In this document: positions 7,546 to 16,401 of the stretch, one piece after another
How positions within the stretch are numbered: position 1 is the first letter of the stretch
Layout: each line of letters starts with the position of its first letter
Source: Curtobacterium sp. GC_Cur_3
GTDB lineage: Bacteria > Actinomycetota > Actinomycetes > Actinomycetales > Microbacteriaceae
Length of the DNA: 64,000 nucleotides
Assembly: GCF_026544205.1 (NCBI RefSeq)
Contig: NZ_JALNUI010000009.1
Location: 62,001 to 126,000 of the forward strand
Direction of reading: 5' to 3'
The notes under the pieces: model-generated
Database searches by the model: none
The model's input: only the letters and a program-made list of their open reading frames with translations
Told to the model about the DNA's origin: nothing
Position numbers and translations under genes: made by a program

Positions 7546-8322
7546 ATGGCACAACGCAACCGCAACAACAAGGGCATCGGCGACACCGTCAAGCGCGGCT
7601 GGAACTCCAAGCCCGCAGCGATTGGCGCAATCGTCGTCGTCGCGCTGGTCGTGATCGTGGTGCTGCTCTCCACCCTGCTCGGCGTGTTCGCACCCGCGAA
7701 GAACGACGGGCAGGGCACGACGAGCAAGGCGGCCCCCACGCAGAGCGCGGCCGCCGCCGCGGGCGGACCGTGCAATGTCAGGGTCATGGACCGCTCGACG
7801 ACGCCGAGGATTCCCGCTGATCTCACCTGGAAGACGGGGAAGGAAGGGCTCACCTGGCCCGTGTCCAAGTCCGTCGGACCCACGAAGACCATCAGCGGGT
7901 TCAACGCCTGCTTTGCTCGGTCGCCGCTCGGTGCAGCACTCGCGGCGCAGAACGCGATCTACAGCCAGTACGACACCAACCATGGCGTCACCGCCGCTCT
8001 GAACTTCTACATCGCCGATTCCAAGGGGAAAGCGGCGAACGTCGAGGGGACGGCAAAGAGCAGTGACGCGTCGCAGGTGCGTGCAGCCGGTATGAATCCG
8101 GCGGGGTTCACCGTCGACTCATTCACCAAGAACCGCGCTGACGTGACGCTCGTCTATTCGAACCCGTCGACCAGTACCGGGTACGTCGGCATCGCCTGCT
8201 CGGTGCAGTGGGTCGACGACGACTGGAAGCTCTCAGTCCTCGACAACGGCGAGCTTTCATCGGGTAACCCGACGACGCCGAGCGAGGGCGACTTCATCAG
8301 TTGGGGAGGCAATACCCAATGA
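7546..8322 (+). CDS. VirB8/TcpC-like conjugation protein (DUF8175-like)
   Basis: The 258-aa product has a short basic N-terminus, one membrane span (residues ~25-48), an Ala/Ser/Thr-rich linker and an exported domain beginning at GGPCNVRVMD. Two further cysteines (NACFARSP and IACSVQW) could pair. The arrangement matches the NTF2-like bitopic assembly proteins of type IV secretion systems. A GGGAGG ribosome binding site precedes the ATG. The last bases overlap the ATG of the channel gene (ATGA), so it is coupled to it. The likely role is scaffolding of the translocation channel on the outer membrane face. Confidence 0.65.
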   Translation: MAQRNRNNKGIGDTVKRGWNSKPAAIGAIVVVALVVIVVLLSTLLGVFAPAKNDGQGTTSKAAPTQSAAAAAGGPCNVRVMDRSTTPRIPADLTWKTGKEGLTWPVSKSVGPTKTISGFNACFARSPLGAALAAQNAIYSQYDTNHGVTAALNFYIADSKGKAANVEGTAKSSDASQVRAAGMNPAGFTVDSFTKNRADVTLVYSNPSTSTGYVGIACSVQWVDDDWKLSVLDNGELSSGNPTTPSEGDFISWGGNTQ

Positions 8323-9662
8323 ATCCCGGAGACGTTCTCTGTTTCTCAAACCCAATCTGCGCGGGCGGCAAGGCGGTGGGTGCCGTAGCTGGTCAAGCCG
8401 CGTCGAACGGCTTCAAGCAGGCCGCCGAGACGATGTTCGCCGCCTACGACGACATCATGAAGCAGTTCCTGACGAGCTGGACCACATCAGGGTTCCTCGT
8501 GTCGCTCGACAACAAGGCAACCCAGTGGTTCCAGGACACGTCACTGCCGATCACGATCGCGCTGCTCACGCTCGGCCTCGTTGTTGCCGGGGCTCGGGTG
8601 ATGTACTCCCGTCGCGGAGAGCCGTTTCCGGAAGTCATGAGTGCGCTCGGCCGCGCCGTCGCAGTCATCACGCTCGGAACGGCTGCGATCCAGATCTTCG
8701 TGTGGGGCGGCGACCAGTACGCACAGTGGATCTTGAAGACGTCCGGAGTGAGCGCAACCGGCGGGTACACGATCGCCGGGTTCGCGGCGTCGTCTCCCGG
8801 GCTGGCGCTGATCTTTGGTCTGCTCGGCGTGATCGCGGTCGGCCTGCAGTGGGTCATCATGTTCGTCCGTCAGGCGTTGCTCCTGCTGCTCAACGCGTTC
8901 TGGCAGATCTCCGCCTCCTACGCGCTGCTCAAGCGGGGTGAGCAGGCGTTCGAGAAGATCACCGCCTGGATCATCGCGTTCATCATCTACACACCTCTCG
9001 CTGCGTCGATCTACGCGTTCGCGTGGCGACTCAAGGACGGCCAGGACGGCGTCGGCGGGGTCCTCTACGGACTGATGCTCATCGTCCTCGCCGTCGTCGC
9101 GCTCCCGGCGATCATGCGACTGCTGATCCCGGCCTCCGCCGCGATCGGGAGCGCGATCGGCGGTGCGATGGCGCTCGGCGTTGGCGCTGCAGCGCTGCAG
9201 GCCGGTGTCGCGGTCGGCGCGGCGGTCGCAACGGGCGGCGCATCCGCCGGGGCGGGTGCCGGCGCCGGCACTGCGTCGACGACGACGTCCGCGACGACCA
9301 GCACCAGCGTTGCTGAGGGCGGGGAGATGGCCTCAGCCGGTGCCGGGTATGGCGCTGACAGCACGCCCATTGCCGACGGCGGCAGCGGCGATACAGCCAG
9401 CGGGAGCAGCTCCGGTAGCGACGGTGCCGCCGGCATGGTCGGTGGGGAGTCTGCTTCCGGTGCGGACGGAAGCGACGGCTCGAGCGGAAGCGACGGCTCG
9501 AGCGGAAGCGACGGCAGCAGTGGGGCGGACGCCGCAGGCGGAGCGTCGGAGTCCGGTTCGGGCTCGTCCTCCGGCTCGCGGGCCGGATGGGCGGCGGCAG
9601 GAGCTGCGGCCGACGGCTCTGAGGGTGCAGCGAACACGGCGGAAGGAATGATCGGTGAGTGA
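8319..9662 (+). CDS. TrbL/VirB6-like polytopic channel protein
   Basis: The product is 447 aa from the ATG within ATGA. Residues ~60-310 contain about six to seven membrane spans with a long hydrophilic N-terminal segment, as in TrbL/VirB6 inner-membrane channel proteins. The C-terminal ~130 residues are a Gly/Ser/Ala/Asp low-complexity tail. An 18-bp unit is repeated three times at about 9469-9520, encoding GSDGSS. The tail is probably disordered and is likely to vary between strains. The gene overlaps the GTG start of the next by eight bases. VirB6-type proteins line the channel through which DNA passes. Confidence 0.75.
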   Translation: MNPGDVLCFSNPICAGGKAVGAVAGQAASNGFKQAAETMFAAYDDIMKQFLTSWTTSGFLVSLDNKATQWFQDTSLPITIALLTLGLVVAGARVMYSRRGEPFPEVMSALGRAVAVITLGTAAIQIFVWGGDQYAQWILKTSGVSATGGYTIAGFAASSPGLALIFGLLGVIAVGLQWVIMFVRQALLLLLNAFWQISASYALLKRGEQAFEKITAWIIAFIIYTPLAASIYAFAWRLKDGQDGVGGVLYGLMLIVLAVVALPAIMRLLIPASAAIGSAIGGAMALGVGAAALQAGVAVGAAVATGGASAGAGAGAGTASTTTSATTSTSVAEGGEMASAGAGYGADSTPIADGGSGDTASGSSSGSDGAAGMVGGESASGADGSDGSSGSDGSSGSDGSSGADAAGGASESGSGSSSGSRAGWAAAGAAADGSEGAANTAEGMIGE

Positions 9663-11181
9663 CGCGACAGCAGGGAAGCGGGTCCGGTTCGGCAACTGGT
9701 TGCCGACCACGAAGGGCACCCTCGGCGGGCTGACCCTCATCGGCTGGGCGATGCTCCTGACCGGCGTGATGGTCATGGTCGTCTGCCTCGTCGTCGGCTG
9801 GTGGCTCGCGGGCATCCTCGCCGTCCTCGCCGGCGTCGTCGGCAACGCCCTGTTCATTGTCCGCTGGGGGGACCCGACAGCCGGTCGCACGATCGCCGCT
9901 CGCGTCTGGGACCGCTGCGTGGACCGCAAGCGCCAGCGCGCGGGAACGAACCACTACCGCACCGGGCTCTTCACCGAGCTGCCGGACGACGCGCTGACGG
10001 CGCTACCCGGGATGCTCTCCGACCTCGAGGAGATCACGGGCGTCGACGGTGAGGGTGAGGAGTACGTGCTCCTGCACCACCGGAAGGACTCCCGGAACCC
10101 GCTGCTTGCCGCGACGTTCACCTGCCACCCCGATGGCACCGCGCTGCTCCCGCAGGACCGCATCAACGCGCAGGTGTCCGAGTTCGGCGGGTGGATCGCG
10201 TCCCTGTCACGGGACACCGCGATCGAGGGCGCCGTGATCGTGGTCGACTCCGCACAAGAATCGGTCGACCCCCTCATAGCCAAGATCGACAGCGAGGTCT
10301 CTCCGCATGCCCCCGCGGCGGCGCAGCGTCAGCTCCGCGAGGGCGCACGGGCCCTGCCGCCGGCCTACGCCGACGTCGAGGTGTTCACCTCCGTCGTGTG
10401 GAGCGTCCACGAGCTCGCCGAGAACGTCGACGAGGCCGCGGCTGACATCGCGGCGAAACTGCCGAACCACCGTGCGCTCCTCGCCGGCGCCGGTGCGGGG
10501 AGTCCCGCGGTGGCCACCAGTCAGGACCTCGCCCGTGCCGTGCGCGTCGCGTACCAGCCGGAGCGGTCGCGGGAGTTCGGTTCCGATGACCTCGCGGGGC
10601 TGCCGTTCCGGATGAAGGTCACTCAGGCAGGCCCGGACGAGTTCCACGACGACCAGCGGCGGATCTGCTACCACGACGGGGTCGCGTCGATGACGGCGAT
10701 GATGGTCGCTCCGCCGCAGATGCACATCACCGAGGACTTCCTCGAGGTGCTGTTCCGGCCCAACGGGAAGTTCCTCCGCAAGCGCACGGCCGTTTTCTAC
10801 CGGCCGCTCAGCCCGGGGGCTGCGATCAAGGCGGCGAAGAAGCTCGGTGCGAACGCCCGCCGCAACTCGACCACCGCCACCGGCCAGGACGACGAGATGG
10901 CGAAGTACCGGCGGCAGCTCGCGAAAAAGACGGAGCTGGACCTGATGACCGGCGCTTCGATGACGGCGTTCGCGATCGAGGTCACCGTCACGTTCGAACC
11001 GTCCAAGCGCGGCATCCGGAACGCGACCACGGAACTGAAGAACATCCTCGACGGCACCGGCATTGCGTACCGGTTCGTGGAGACCGACGCCGCCGCCGGC
11101 TTCCACTCCACGCTCCCGCTCGGTGTCCTGCCGTGGGCATACGCGACGGCGATCCAGGGCGTCACGGATCGGACCGACTGA
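9655..11181 (+). CDS. SCO6880-family type IV secretion protein
   Basis: The 508-aa product has two N-terminal membrane spans (about 25-45 and 48-68) followed by a large soluble region (EYVLLHHRKDSRNPLL, IEGAVIVVDSA, MTAMMVAPPQMHITEDFLEV). This is characteristic of the SCO6880 family: a PrgI/VirB3-like membrane part plus a region related to the VirB4 N-terminus, without a Walker A motif. The partner ATPase is encoded just downstream. Translation is probably coupled to the preceding gene (GTG inside its last codons) and to a 19-codon frame that follows. Confidence 0.85.
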   Translation: MSDATAGKRVRFGNWLPTTKGTLGGLTLIGWAMLLTGVMVMVVCLVVGWWLAGILAVLAGVVGNALFIVRWGDPTAGRTIAARVWDRCVDRKRQRAGTNHYRTGLFTELPDDALTALPGMLSDLEEITGVDGEGEEYVLLHHRKDSRNPLLAATFTCHPDGTALLPQDRINAQVSEFGGWIASLSRDTAIEGAVIVVDSAQESVDPLIAKIDSEVSPHAPAAAQRQLREGARALPPAYADVEVFTSVVWSVHELAENVDEAAADIAAKLPNHRALLAGAGAGSPAVATSQDLARAVRVAYQPERSREFGSDDLAGLPFRMKVTQAGPDEFHDDQRRICYHDGVASMTAMMVAPPQMHITEDFLEVLFRPNGKFLRKRTAVFYRPLSPGAAIKAAKKLGANARRNSTTATGQDDEMAKYRRQLAKKTELDLMTGASMTAFAIEVTVTFEPSKRGIRNATTELKNILDGTGIAYRFVETDAAAGFHSTLPLGVLPWAYATAIQGVTDRTD

Positions 11182-11240
11182 TGCGGCTGCAGCACGCCAG
11201 CACCGACGAGACCCACCCCCAGGACAGGAGCGCAGCCTGA
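11181..11240 (+). CDS. 19-codon mini-ORF bridging SCO6880 and VirB4 genes
   Basis: ATG overlaps the previous stop (TGATG), and its own TGA overlaps the VirB4 ATG in the same way. It would encode MRLQHASTDETHPQDRSAA. The double TGATG layout suggests translational coupling rather than a functional peptide. An alternative is that the frame is accidental. Confidence 0.35.
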   Translation: MRLQHASTDETHPQDRSAA

Positions 11241-12754
11241 TGGCGCAGAGCATGACGAAGCGGCTCACCCGGACCCCGTCGGGGTTCTTCGCCCCAAACG
11301 GTGGTGGGTGGGAGCAGATGCCGCAGCCACCACGGTGGTACGCCACCAGCGTGCAGGTGTGCGGGATCTACCCGTTCGGTGCCGGCACCGGGCGTCCCAT
11401 CGACGGATCCCCGCTCGGCGAGGACATGATGACCCACACCGCCGTGTGCACCGACCATGACGCCCTCTACCGGGCCAACATCATCTCCTCGCCCTCGGCC
11501 TTCCTGTTCGGCCTGAACGGCAACGGGAAGTCCAGCACGGCGCAGACGCTCATCGGCGGGCAGGTCGGCCGCGGCCTCACCCCGGCGATCTTCGACCCAA
11601 TCAAGGGCGAACACGTGCCGTGGATCGAGGAGCTCGGCGGAACCGTGTTCTCCATCGGCCCGCAGGCCCGCCACCAACTGAACCTCCTCTCGCCCGGCCC
11701 CCTCGGCTACGCCGCCCGCCGCATCGGCGGGAAGGTGGGCGCCGAGCTGCTGCAGCTGGCGCGGGCGAAGTCGATCGACCTGGTGAAGCTGTGCGTGAAG
11801 ATCAGCCGCGGCAGCCGGGAACCCCTGAGCGACATCGAGGAGACCGCCGTCGAGGCAATCGTCGACACGATCCTGAACCAGGTCGGCCCGAACGAGACCG
11901 CGGTCACCGCGGACCTGGTGCGTGCATTCGCGGAGGTCCCCCCGCTCATGCTCGAGCGGACCGGCCTGTCGAACCCGGAGGCGTTCCACACCCGGTTCGC
12001 GCGGCTCGGGGAGTCGCTGCGATCGCTGATGACCGGGCAGATGGGGCAGATGCTCTCCGGCACAAACTCTATCGAGTTCGAACCGGGCAACCCGGGCGGG
12101 TTCTGCTTCGACACGTCCTCGATCGGGCAGGGGAACACGAAGCTGCTCTCCGCGGCGATGCTGTCGACCTGGTCGCTCGGCATGGACGCGATCGACGCTC
12201 ACTGGGAGCTCGCGCAGCACGAGCTCGCGAAGGAAGCCGAGGCGTACGCCAACGGCGACCGCTACCAAGCGCAGGTCACGTGGGGCGGCTACACGTCGCT
12301 GATGGATGAGTTCTGGTACCCGATCCGCGCGTGCGAGGGCATGGTCGACCTCGTCGACGGCCTGTCTCGCACCAACCGCAGCGTCGGCGCTGCGGAGCTG
12401 AAGGTGTCGCACTCCCCGAAGGACCTGCTGTCGCTGCCGAACGCGGACGACCGGGAAAAGGCCAAGGGGTTCATCGAACGCTCCGGCCTGCTGATGCTCA
12501 TGGCGCTCAGCCGCGACGACCTCAACGAACTGAGCAAGGTCCGGTCGCTGACGCCGAAGGAGATCGACCTCGTCGCGAAGTTCAACTCCTCCAAGACGTG
12601 GCGGTCCCCGCGCCGGCAGAAGGGCACCAAGGGTGCCCCTCCCGGCGCGGGGAAGGTGCTGCTGAAGATCTCCGAGCGCGTCGGGATCCCCGTGCAGATG
12701 CTCCGCACCCAGACCCAGATGGCCCTCCACGACACCGACGAGCGCTACCAGTGA
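11240..12754 (+). CDS. VirB4-like conjugation ATPase
   Basis: The 504-aa product carries a Walker A motif GLNGNGKSS at residues 91-99 (K97), followed by VGRGLTPAIFDPIKGEHVPW. The FDPIKGE stretch is typical of actinobacterial VirB4/TraC-like ATPases, which define their target nucleotide fold this way. SLMDEFWYPI near residue 355 is a Walker-B-like segment. VirB4 enzymes power assembly and substrate movement in type IV secretion. Here the N-terminal non-catalytic part appears to be supplied by the SCO6880 gene upstream. The stop overlaps a possible GTG start of the next gene. Confidence 0.85.
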   Translation: MAQSMTKRLTRTPSGFFAPNGGGWEQMPQPPRWYATSVQVCGIYPFGAGTGRPIDGSPLGEDMMTHTAVCTDHDALYRANIISSPSAFLFGLNGNGKSSTAQTLIGGQVGRGLTPAIFDPIKGEHVPWIEELGGTVFSIGPQARHQLNLLSPGPLGYAARRIGGKVGAELLQLARAKSIDLVKLCVKISRGSREPLSDIEETAVEAIVDTILNQVGPNETAVTADLVRAFAEVPPLMLERTGLSNPEAFHTRFARLGESLRSLMTGQMGQMLSGTNSIEFEPGNPGGFCFDTSSIGQGNTKLLSAAMLSTWSLGMDAIDAHWELAQHELAKEAEAYANGDRYQAQVTWGGYTSLMDEFWYPIRACEGMVDLVDGLSRTNRSVGAAELKVSHSPKDLLSLPNADDREKAKGFIERSGLLMLMALSRDDLNELSKVRSLTPKEIDLVAKFNSSKTWRSPRRQKGTKGAPPGAGKVLLKISERVGIPVQMLRTQTQMALHDTDERYQ

Positions 12755-12798
12755 CGACGAACCCAGAGACGACGAACCCAGAGACGACAAGCCGAGAG
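12754..12798 (+). repeat. 15-bp tandem repeat (2 perfect plus 1 degenerate unit)
   Basis: The unit is ACGACGAACCCAGAG. It lies just after the VirB4 stop. If the ParA-like gene begins at the GTG at 12751, the units encode TTNPE repeats at its N-terminus. Copy-number change would leave the reading frame intact. Confidence 0.7.
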
Positions 12799-12813
12799 AC
12801 AGGACGAACGATC

Positions 12814-14193
12814 ATGCCGAACAGCACCGTGCACGTCGACTACGACCTGGTCGCGAATGGCGACCACATCACCATCGGGGACGCCACGTTCACCGGCTCC
12901 AGCACCTACCCCGACGCGATCGGGTGGCTCACCGCGCGAGCGGCGAGCACTGGCGCGGCCGTCGTGGTCCACAGCTACGACGCCGGCACGGGCGCCGACA
13001 CGCTGTTCAGCATCGACGGGGCCGGCACCATCGAGGCCGTCACTGGTGCCGTCTCAGACAGTGCCGCCGGATCCCCGTGGGAAGCACAGCCCGCAGCACC
13101 GGCGGTCCCGGCGGCACCTCGAGGTGAGTACGTCGACGTAGTGCGTGAGCTCGGCGGGGAGCCGGTCAGCCTCGCCCCCGCCGGCGCTCCTGCCCTCGAC
13201 CCGCTCCGCGTCGCACCGGCAGCGGCGACCTCGCCGGCAGCGTCGGAGGTCGACGCTGGTCCGTCGACGCGTCGCGAAGCTCGGCAGTCGTTCCTCACCC
13301 GCGAAGCGGTCGAGGAACCCGCCACGCAGGGCCTCCGCGGGATCCTCGCCCGGATGGGCCTGCGAGTCTCACCGTCGGCCGCGGAGCGCGCAGAACGCGA
13401 CTGGACGCGGCTGGTGAGCCAGCACTGGCCCGGCCCGCGGACGATCGCGATCGTCAACGGGAAGGGTGGCGTCGGGAAGACCATGACGACCATCAGCCTG
13501 TCGAGCGTGTTCGCCCGCCACGGCGGCGCCGGCGTCCTCGCGTGGGACAACAACCAGACCCGCGGGACCCTTGGCTGGTCCACCGAGCAGGGCCCACACG
13601 ATGCGAGCATCCTCGACCTGCTCCCGCAGGTCTCACGGCTCCTCGGCACCGGCGCGCAGTCGGCGGACCTCGCGCACTACGTGCACCACCAGACCCGAGA
13701 CCGGTACGACGTCCTCCGCTCCAAGCCCGAGGTCCTCGCCACCGAGCAGCGCTTCGACGCGACGACCGTGGACTCCATCCACAACGTCGCCGCGAAGTTC
13801 TACCGGCTCGTGTTCATCGACTCCGGCAACGACGAAACGGACCCGATGTGGCTCCGCGCGATCGAGCGGGCGAACCAGATCGTCGTCCCGACGATCGGGG
13901 AAGCGAAAGCGGCCGAGTCCGCAGCGCTCCTGCTTGAAGGGCTCCACGCCCGCGGCGGTCACTTCGCCGACCTCGCGGACAAGGCCGTCGTCGTGGTCAG
14001 CAAGCACAAGCACGACCTGCCCGACGCGGAGCTGACGAAGATGGCGTCCGGGTTCTCCGGCCTCGCCCGCGACGTCGTCACGATCCCCTACGACAAGGGC
14101 CTCGGCGCAGACATCATCAACTACGGCGGCCTCCGACCGGAGACGCAGCGCGCCTGGCTCGCCGCCGGCGCTGCCGTCGCGAAGGGGCTCTGA
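12814..14193 (+). CDS. ParA/MinD-like ATPase of the transfer operon
   Basis: The product is 459 aa from ATG 12814 (AGGA nine bases upstream). A GTG at 12751 in GTGA overlap with the VirB4 stop is also in frame and would add 21 residues of TTNPE repeats. The N-terminal ~200 residues are a small beta-rich segment and a Pro/Ala-rich linker. The C-terminal ATPase has the deviant Walker A KGGVGKT at 217-223 and an FIDSGNDETDPMW segment as switch II/Walker B. ParA-like ATPases act in plasmid partition or in positioning of conjugation complexes. No ParB gene is adjacent, so a secretion-linked role seems likelier. Confidence 0.8.
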   Translation: MPNSTVHVDYDLVANGDHITIGDATFTGSSTYPDAIGWLTARAASTGAAVVVHSYDAGTGADTLFSIDGAGTIEAVTGAVSDSAAGSPWEAQPAAPAVPAAPRGEYVDVVRELGGEPVSLAPAGAPALDPLRVAPAAATSPAASEVDAGPSTRREARQSFLTREAVEEPATQGLRGILARMGLRVSPSAAERAERDWTRLVSQHWPGPRTIAIVNGKGGVGKTMTTISLSSVFARHGGAGVLAWDNNQTRGTLGWSTEQGPHDASILDLLPQVSRLLGTGAQSADLAHYVHHQTRDRYDVLRSKPEVLATEQRFDATTVDSIHNVAAKFYRLVFIDSGNDETDPMWLRAIERANQIVVPTIGEAKAAESAALLLEGLHARGGHFADLADKAVVVVSKHKHDLPDAELTKMASGFSGLARDVVTIPYDKGLGADIINYGGLRPETQRAWLAAGAAVAKGL

Positions 14194-14200
14194 CCCGCCC

Positions 14201-14662
14201 ATGACCAAGAAGAACCTCGCGATCGCGATTGCACTGCTGGGCGTCATTGCGATCGCGCTCATTCTTCTCGCGGTCAGGGCACACCTTCCGCACCGCGGCG
14301 AGGACGCCAGCTCGACGTCGTCACCCATTCCCTCGGCTTCCGCAGCGCCGACCTCGGAAGACGTCGCTCACGCGGTCGCTGAGCGGTTCTGCCAGCCCGA
14401 AGCGACAAAGAACAACTGGCAGCGGTCACTCACCCCGTACCTGACCCCCGATGCGTGGCAGCTCTACTCGGCGGTCCGGCCAGCGAACGTCCCGTGCGCC
14501 GACGTCCACGACGACGGGAAGCCCGTAGGGGACCAGCAGACGTCAACGGACCGGGCGTACCAGTTCACCGCCTCCACGGGCGGTCCCGTGACGGTGACGC
14601 TGCACCGCGACACCAAGCGGGACCCGTGGCTGGCGTCCTACATCAACGCCGGACAGGAGTAG
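14201..14662 (+). CDS. bitopic exported protein of the transfer operon
   Basis: The 153-aa product has an N-terminal membrane span (residues ~6-26), a Ser/Thr/Pro linker and a small exported domain (EDVAHAVAERFCQPEATKNN ... YQFTASTGGPVTVTLHR). The domain looks like a short NTF2-type fold as in TcpC/VirB8-like partners, though I cannot be sure. It sits four bases before the peptidoglycan hydrolase gene. It probably helps assemble the channel across the wall. Confidence 0.65.
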   Translation: MTKKNLAIAIALLGVIAIALILLAVRAHLPHRGEDASSTSSPIPSASAAPTSEDVAHAVAERFCQPEATKNNWQRSLTPYLTPDAWQLYSAVRPANVPCADVHDDGKPVGDQQTSTDRAYQFTASTGGPVTVTLHRDTKRDPWLASYINAGQE

Positions 14663-14665
14663 CTC

Positions 14666-15748
14666 ATGGGCGGCAAGGGGAGCATGATCGCGATCGTCGC
14701 GCTCGCGCCGATCCTCGGCGTGGTCCTGGTCGTCGTGGTGCTGTTCACGATCATCACCGGCGCCGGCGACGACGACGCCGCGGCCGCGACCTGCGGGGCG
14801 ACGGGCACCGTGTCCGGTACCGCCGTAGCGGTGCAGGAGGGGAACCTCCCCGCGAAGATCGGCCCCTACTCCGGCGACCAGGTGAAGAACGCCGCGGCGA
14901 TCATCTCGATCGGCAAGCAGCGCGGGCTCACCCAGCACGCCCAGCAGACCGCGCTCATGGCCGCGATGACCGAGTCCACGCTCAACAACCTCTCTGGCGG
15001 GGACCGCGACTCCGCCGGCCTGTTCCAGATGCGCCCCTCCCAGGGGTGGGGAACACACGCGCAGATCACCGACATCAGCTACGCGACAACTGAGTTCTAC
15101 GAACGCCTGGTGAAGGTGCCCGGCTGGGACACCATGAACCCGGGGGAGGCGGCTCAGGCCGTCGAGGGATCGGCGTTCCCCGACGCGTACGCGACGAAGT
15201 CGGCGTACGCGGTCGAGATGATGAACGCCCTGTCCGCGGTGACGGTGTCGACGGTGTCGCAGACCACCGAGGGCGCTACCTGCACCGCAGGAGCGGCCTC
15301 AGGTGCCGCCGCTGGCGGCACGAACAACGCTCTGGTCGGTGGCGAGCAGCCCGCGACGGGGCCGCACGCGGCGCAGATCAACCAAGTCATCGGGTTCGCG
15401 AAGCAGCAGCTCGGCGAGAACTACGTCCTCGGCGGCGCCGGCCCAAACGTCTGGGACTGCTCCGGACTGACCAAGGTCGCCTACGCGCAGATCGGAATCA
15501 ACATCGACGCCGGCCACTCCGCCACCACACAGTGGCGCAACGGCGTCGCCCGCAGGCAGATGCACCCCCTGTCGGAAGCGCAACCCGGGGACCTCATCTT
15601 CTGGGGCGGCAACGACGCCTGGCACGTCGGGATCAGCCTCGGCGGCGACATGATGATCGCCGCACCCAAGCCCGGCGACGTCGTGAAGATCCAGAAGGTG
15701 TGGGGCACCCCCAACGGCCAGGTCTGGCGACCCGTCGACGGCCTCTGA
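14666..15748 (+). CDS. two-domain peptidoglycan hydrolase (lysozyme-like plus NlpC/P60)
   Basis: The 360-aa product has a membrane span at residues ~8-32. A lysozyme/transglycosylase-like domain at ~75-190 has a candidate catalytic E103 in MTESTL and an AGLFQMRPSQGWG segment. An NlpC/P60 endopeptidase at ~235-360 has the catalytic Cys in WDCSGLT (C265) and His in WHVGI (H320). It would open the peptidoglycan for the mating channel, as TcpG/VirB1-type proteins do in Gram-positive elements. A GGAG ribosome binding site lies a few bases before ATG. Confidence 0.9.
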   Translation: MGGKGSMIAIVALAPILGVVLVVVVLFTIITGAGDDDAAAATCGATGTVSGTAVAVQEGNLPAKIGPYSGDQVKNAAAIISIGKQRGLTQHAQQTALMAAMTESTLNNLSGGDRDSAGLFQMRPSQGWGTHAQITDISYATTEFYERLVKVPGWDTMNPGEAAQAVEGSAFPDAYATKSAYAVEMMNALSAVTVSTVSQTTEGATCTAGAASGAAAGGTNNALVGGEQPATGPHAAQINQVIGFAKQQLGENYVLGGAGPNVWDCSGLTKVAYAQIGINIDAGHSATTQWRNGVARRQMHPLSEAQPGDLIFWGGNDAWHVGISLGGDMMIAAPKPGDVVKIQKVWGTPNGQVWRPVDGL

Positions 15749-15790
15749 GCGCCGTCGACGCCGGTACACGAACGAAGCAAGGAGCACACC

Positions 15791-16177
15791 ATGACAGCAC
15801 TCACGCACCGCGTCGACGCGGCCACGGTGACACTCGAAGACCTCGCCGCGCTCGAGGGGACGACGCTCGTATGGCGAGGGCGCACCGCGTCGGTCGGCGC
15901 GTTGTTCTCCCCGCTCGAGGGGGAGATGCCACCGGACCTGCTCGCGGTCACCGCTCCCGAGCACATGGTCGACCTGCTGGAGTACGAGCCTGACCACCGG
16001 TACCGACGTGTGGATGCACTTACCGATGGTCTCGGCAGCGTTGCCGCGGTCCTCGATCGGCTGGCGGCCCTCGCGCCGGCCGAGCCGGTCGTGCGGTTCG
16101 GCGGCGGGCTGGAGCTCGACGGGCCCGGGCTGCGGGATGTGCCGGCGGTGGCGCTTTGGACCGGACGGACGTGGTGA
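15791..16177 (+). CDS. transfer-operon protein of unknown function
   Basis: The 128-aa soluble protein has an AAGGAG ribosome binding site. No family is recognised. It contains DLAALEGTTLVWRGR and a C-terminal ALAPAEPVVRFGGGLELDG segment. It has no membrane span or cysteine cluster. It lies between the wall hydrolase and a small HTH protein, and its stop overlaps the latter's start (GTGA), so the two are co-translated. Confidence 0.6.
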   Translation: MTALTHRVDAATVTLEDLAALEGTTLVWRGRTASVGALFSPLEGEMPPDLLAVTAPEHMVDLLEYEPDHRYRRVDALTDGLGSVAAVLDRLAALAPAEPVVRFGGGLELDGPGLRDVPAVALWTGRTW

Positions 16178-16401
16178 GCATGACGGGGATCGGCCGCTCT
16201 ATGACCGGCGTCGCGGATGCGCTGCACGACGTCGTCGACGCGTACAAGAAGGCCCGCCGGGAGCGGGACGAGATGATCGTTGCCGCCGTCCCGGTGCTCG
16301 GCCAGCACGGCGTCGCGGAAGCATCCGGGCTGTCCCGGCGCCGCGTCCGCCAGTTGCTTGCTGAGGCAAAAGCGGCTGACCGGAGAAGGGCCCCCCGATG
16401 A
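16174..16401 (+). CDS. small helix-turn-helix protein
   Basis: The 75-aa product is taken from the GTG overlapping the previous stop; ATG 16180 is an alternative. After a coiled-coil-prone segment (VVDAYKKARRERDEM) it has VPVLGQHGVAEASGLSRRRV and a following QLL helix. This reads as a helix-turn-helix of the type used to recognise DNA. It is coupled by ATGA to the secreted nuclease gene. It may be a local regulator or an accessory DNA-processing protein. Confidence 0.6.
   Translation: MSMTGIGRSMTGVADALHDVVDAYKKARRERDEMIVAAVPVLGQHGVAEASGLSRRRVRQLLAEAKAADRRRAPR

Noticed and set aside
9065-9954. Long leftward frames opposite the TrbL-like gene
   Set aside because: They are Pro/Ala/Arg-rich shadows of the Gly/Ser-rich tail and lack start signals.
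11162-12790. 542-codon leftward frame opposite the VirB4 gene
   Set aside because: It has no recognisable domain; the plus strand encodes a clear Walker ATPase.
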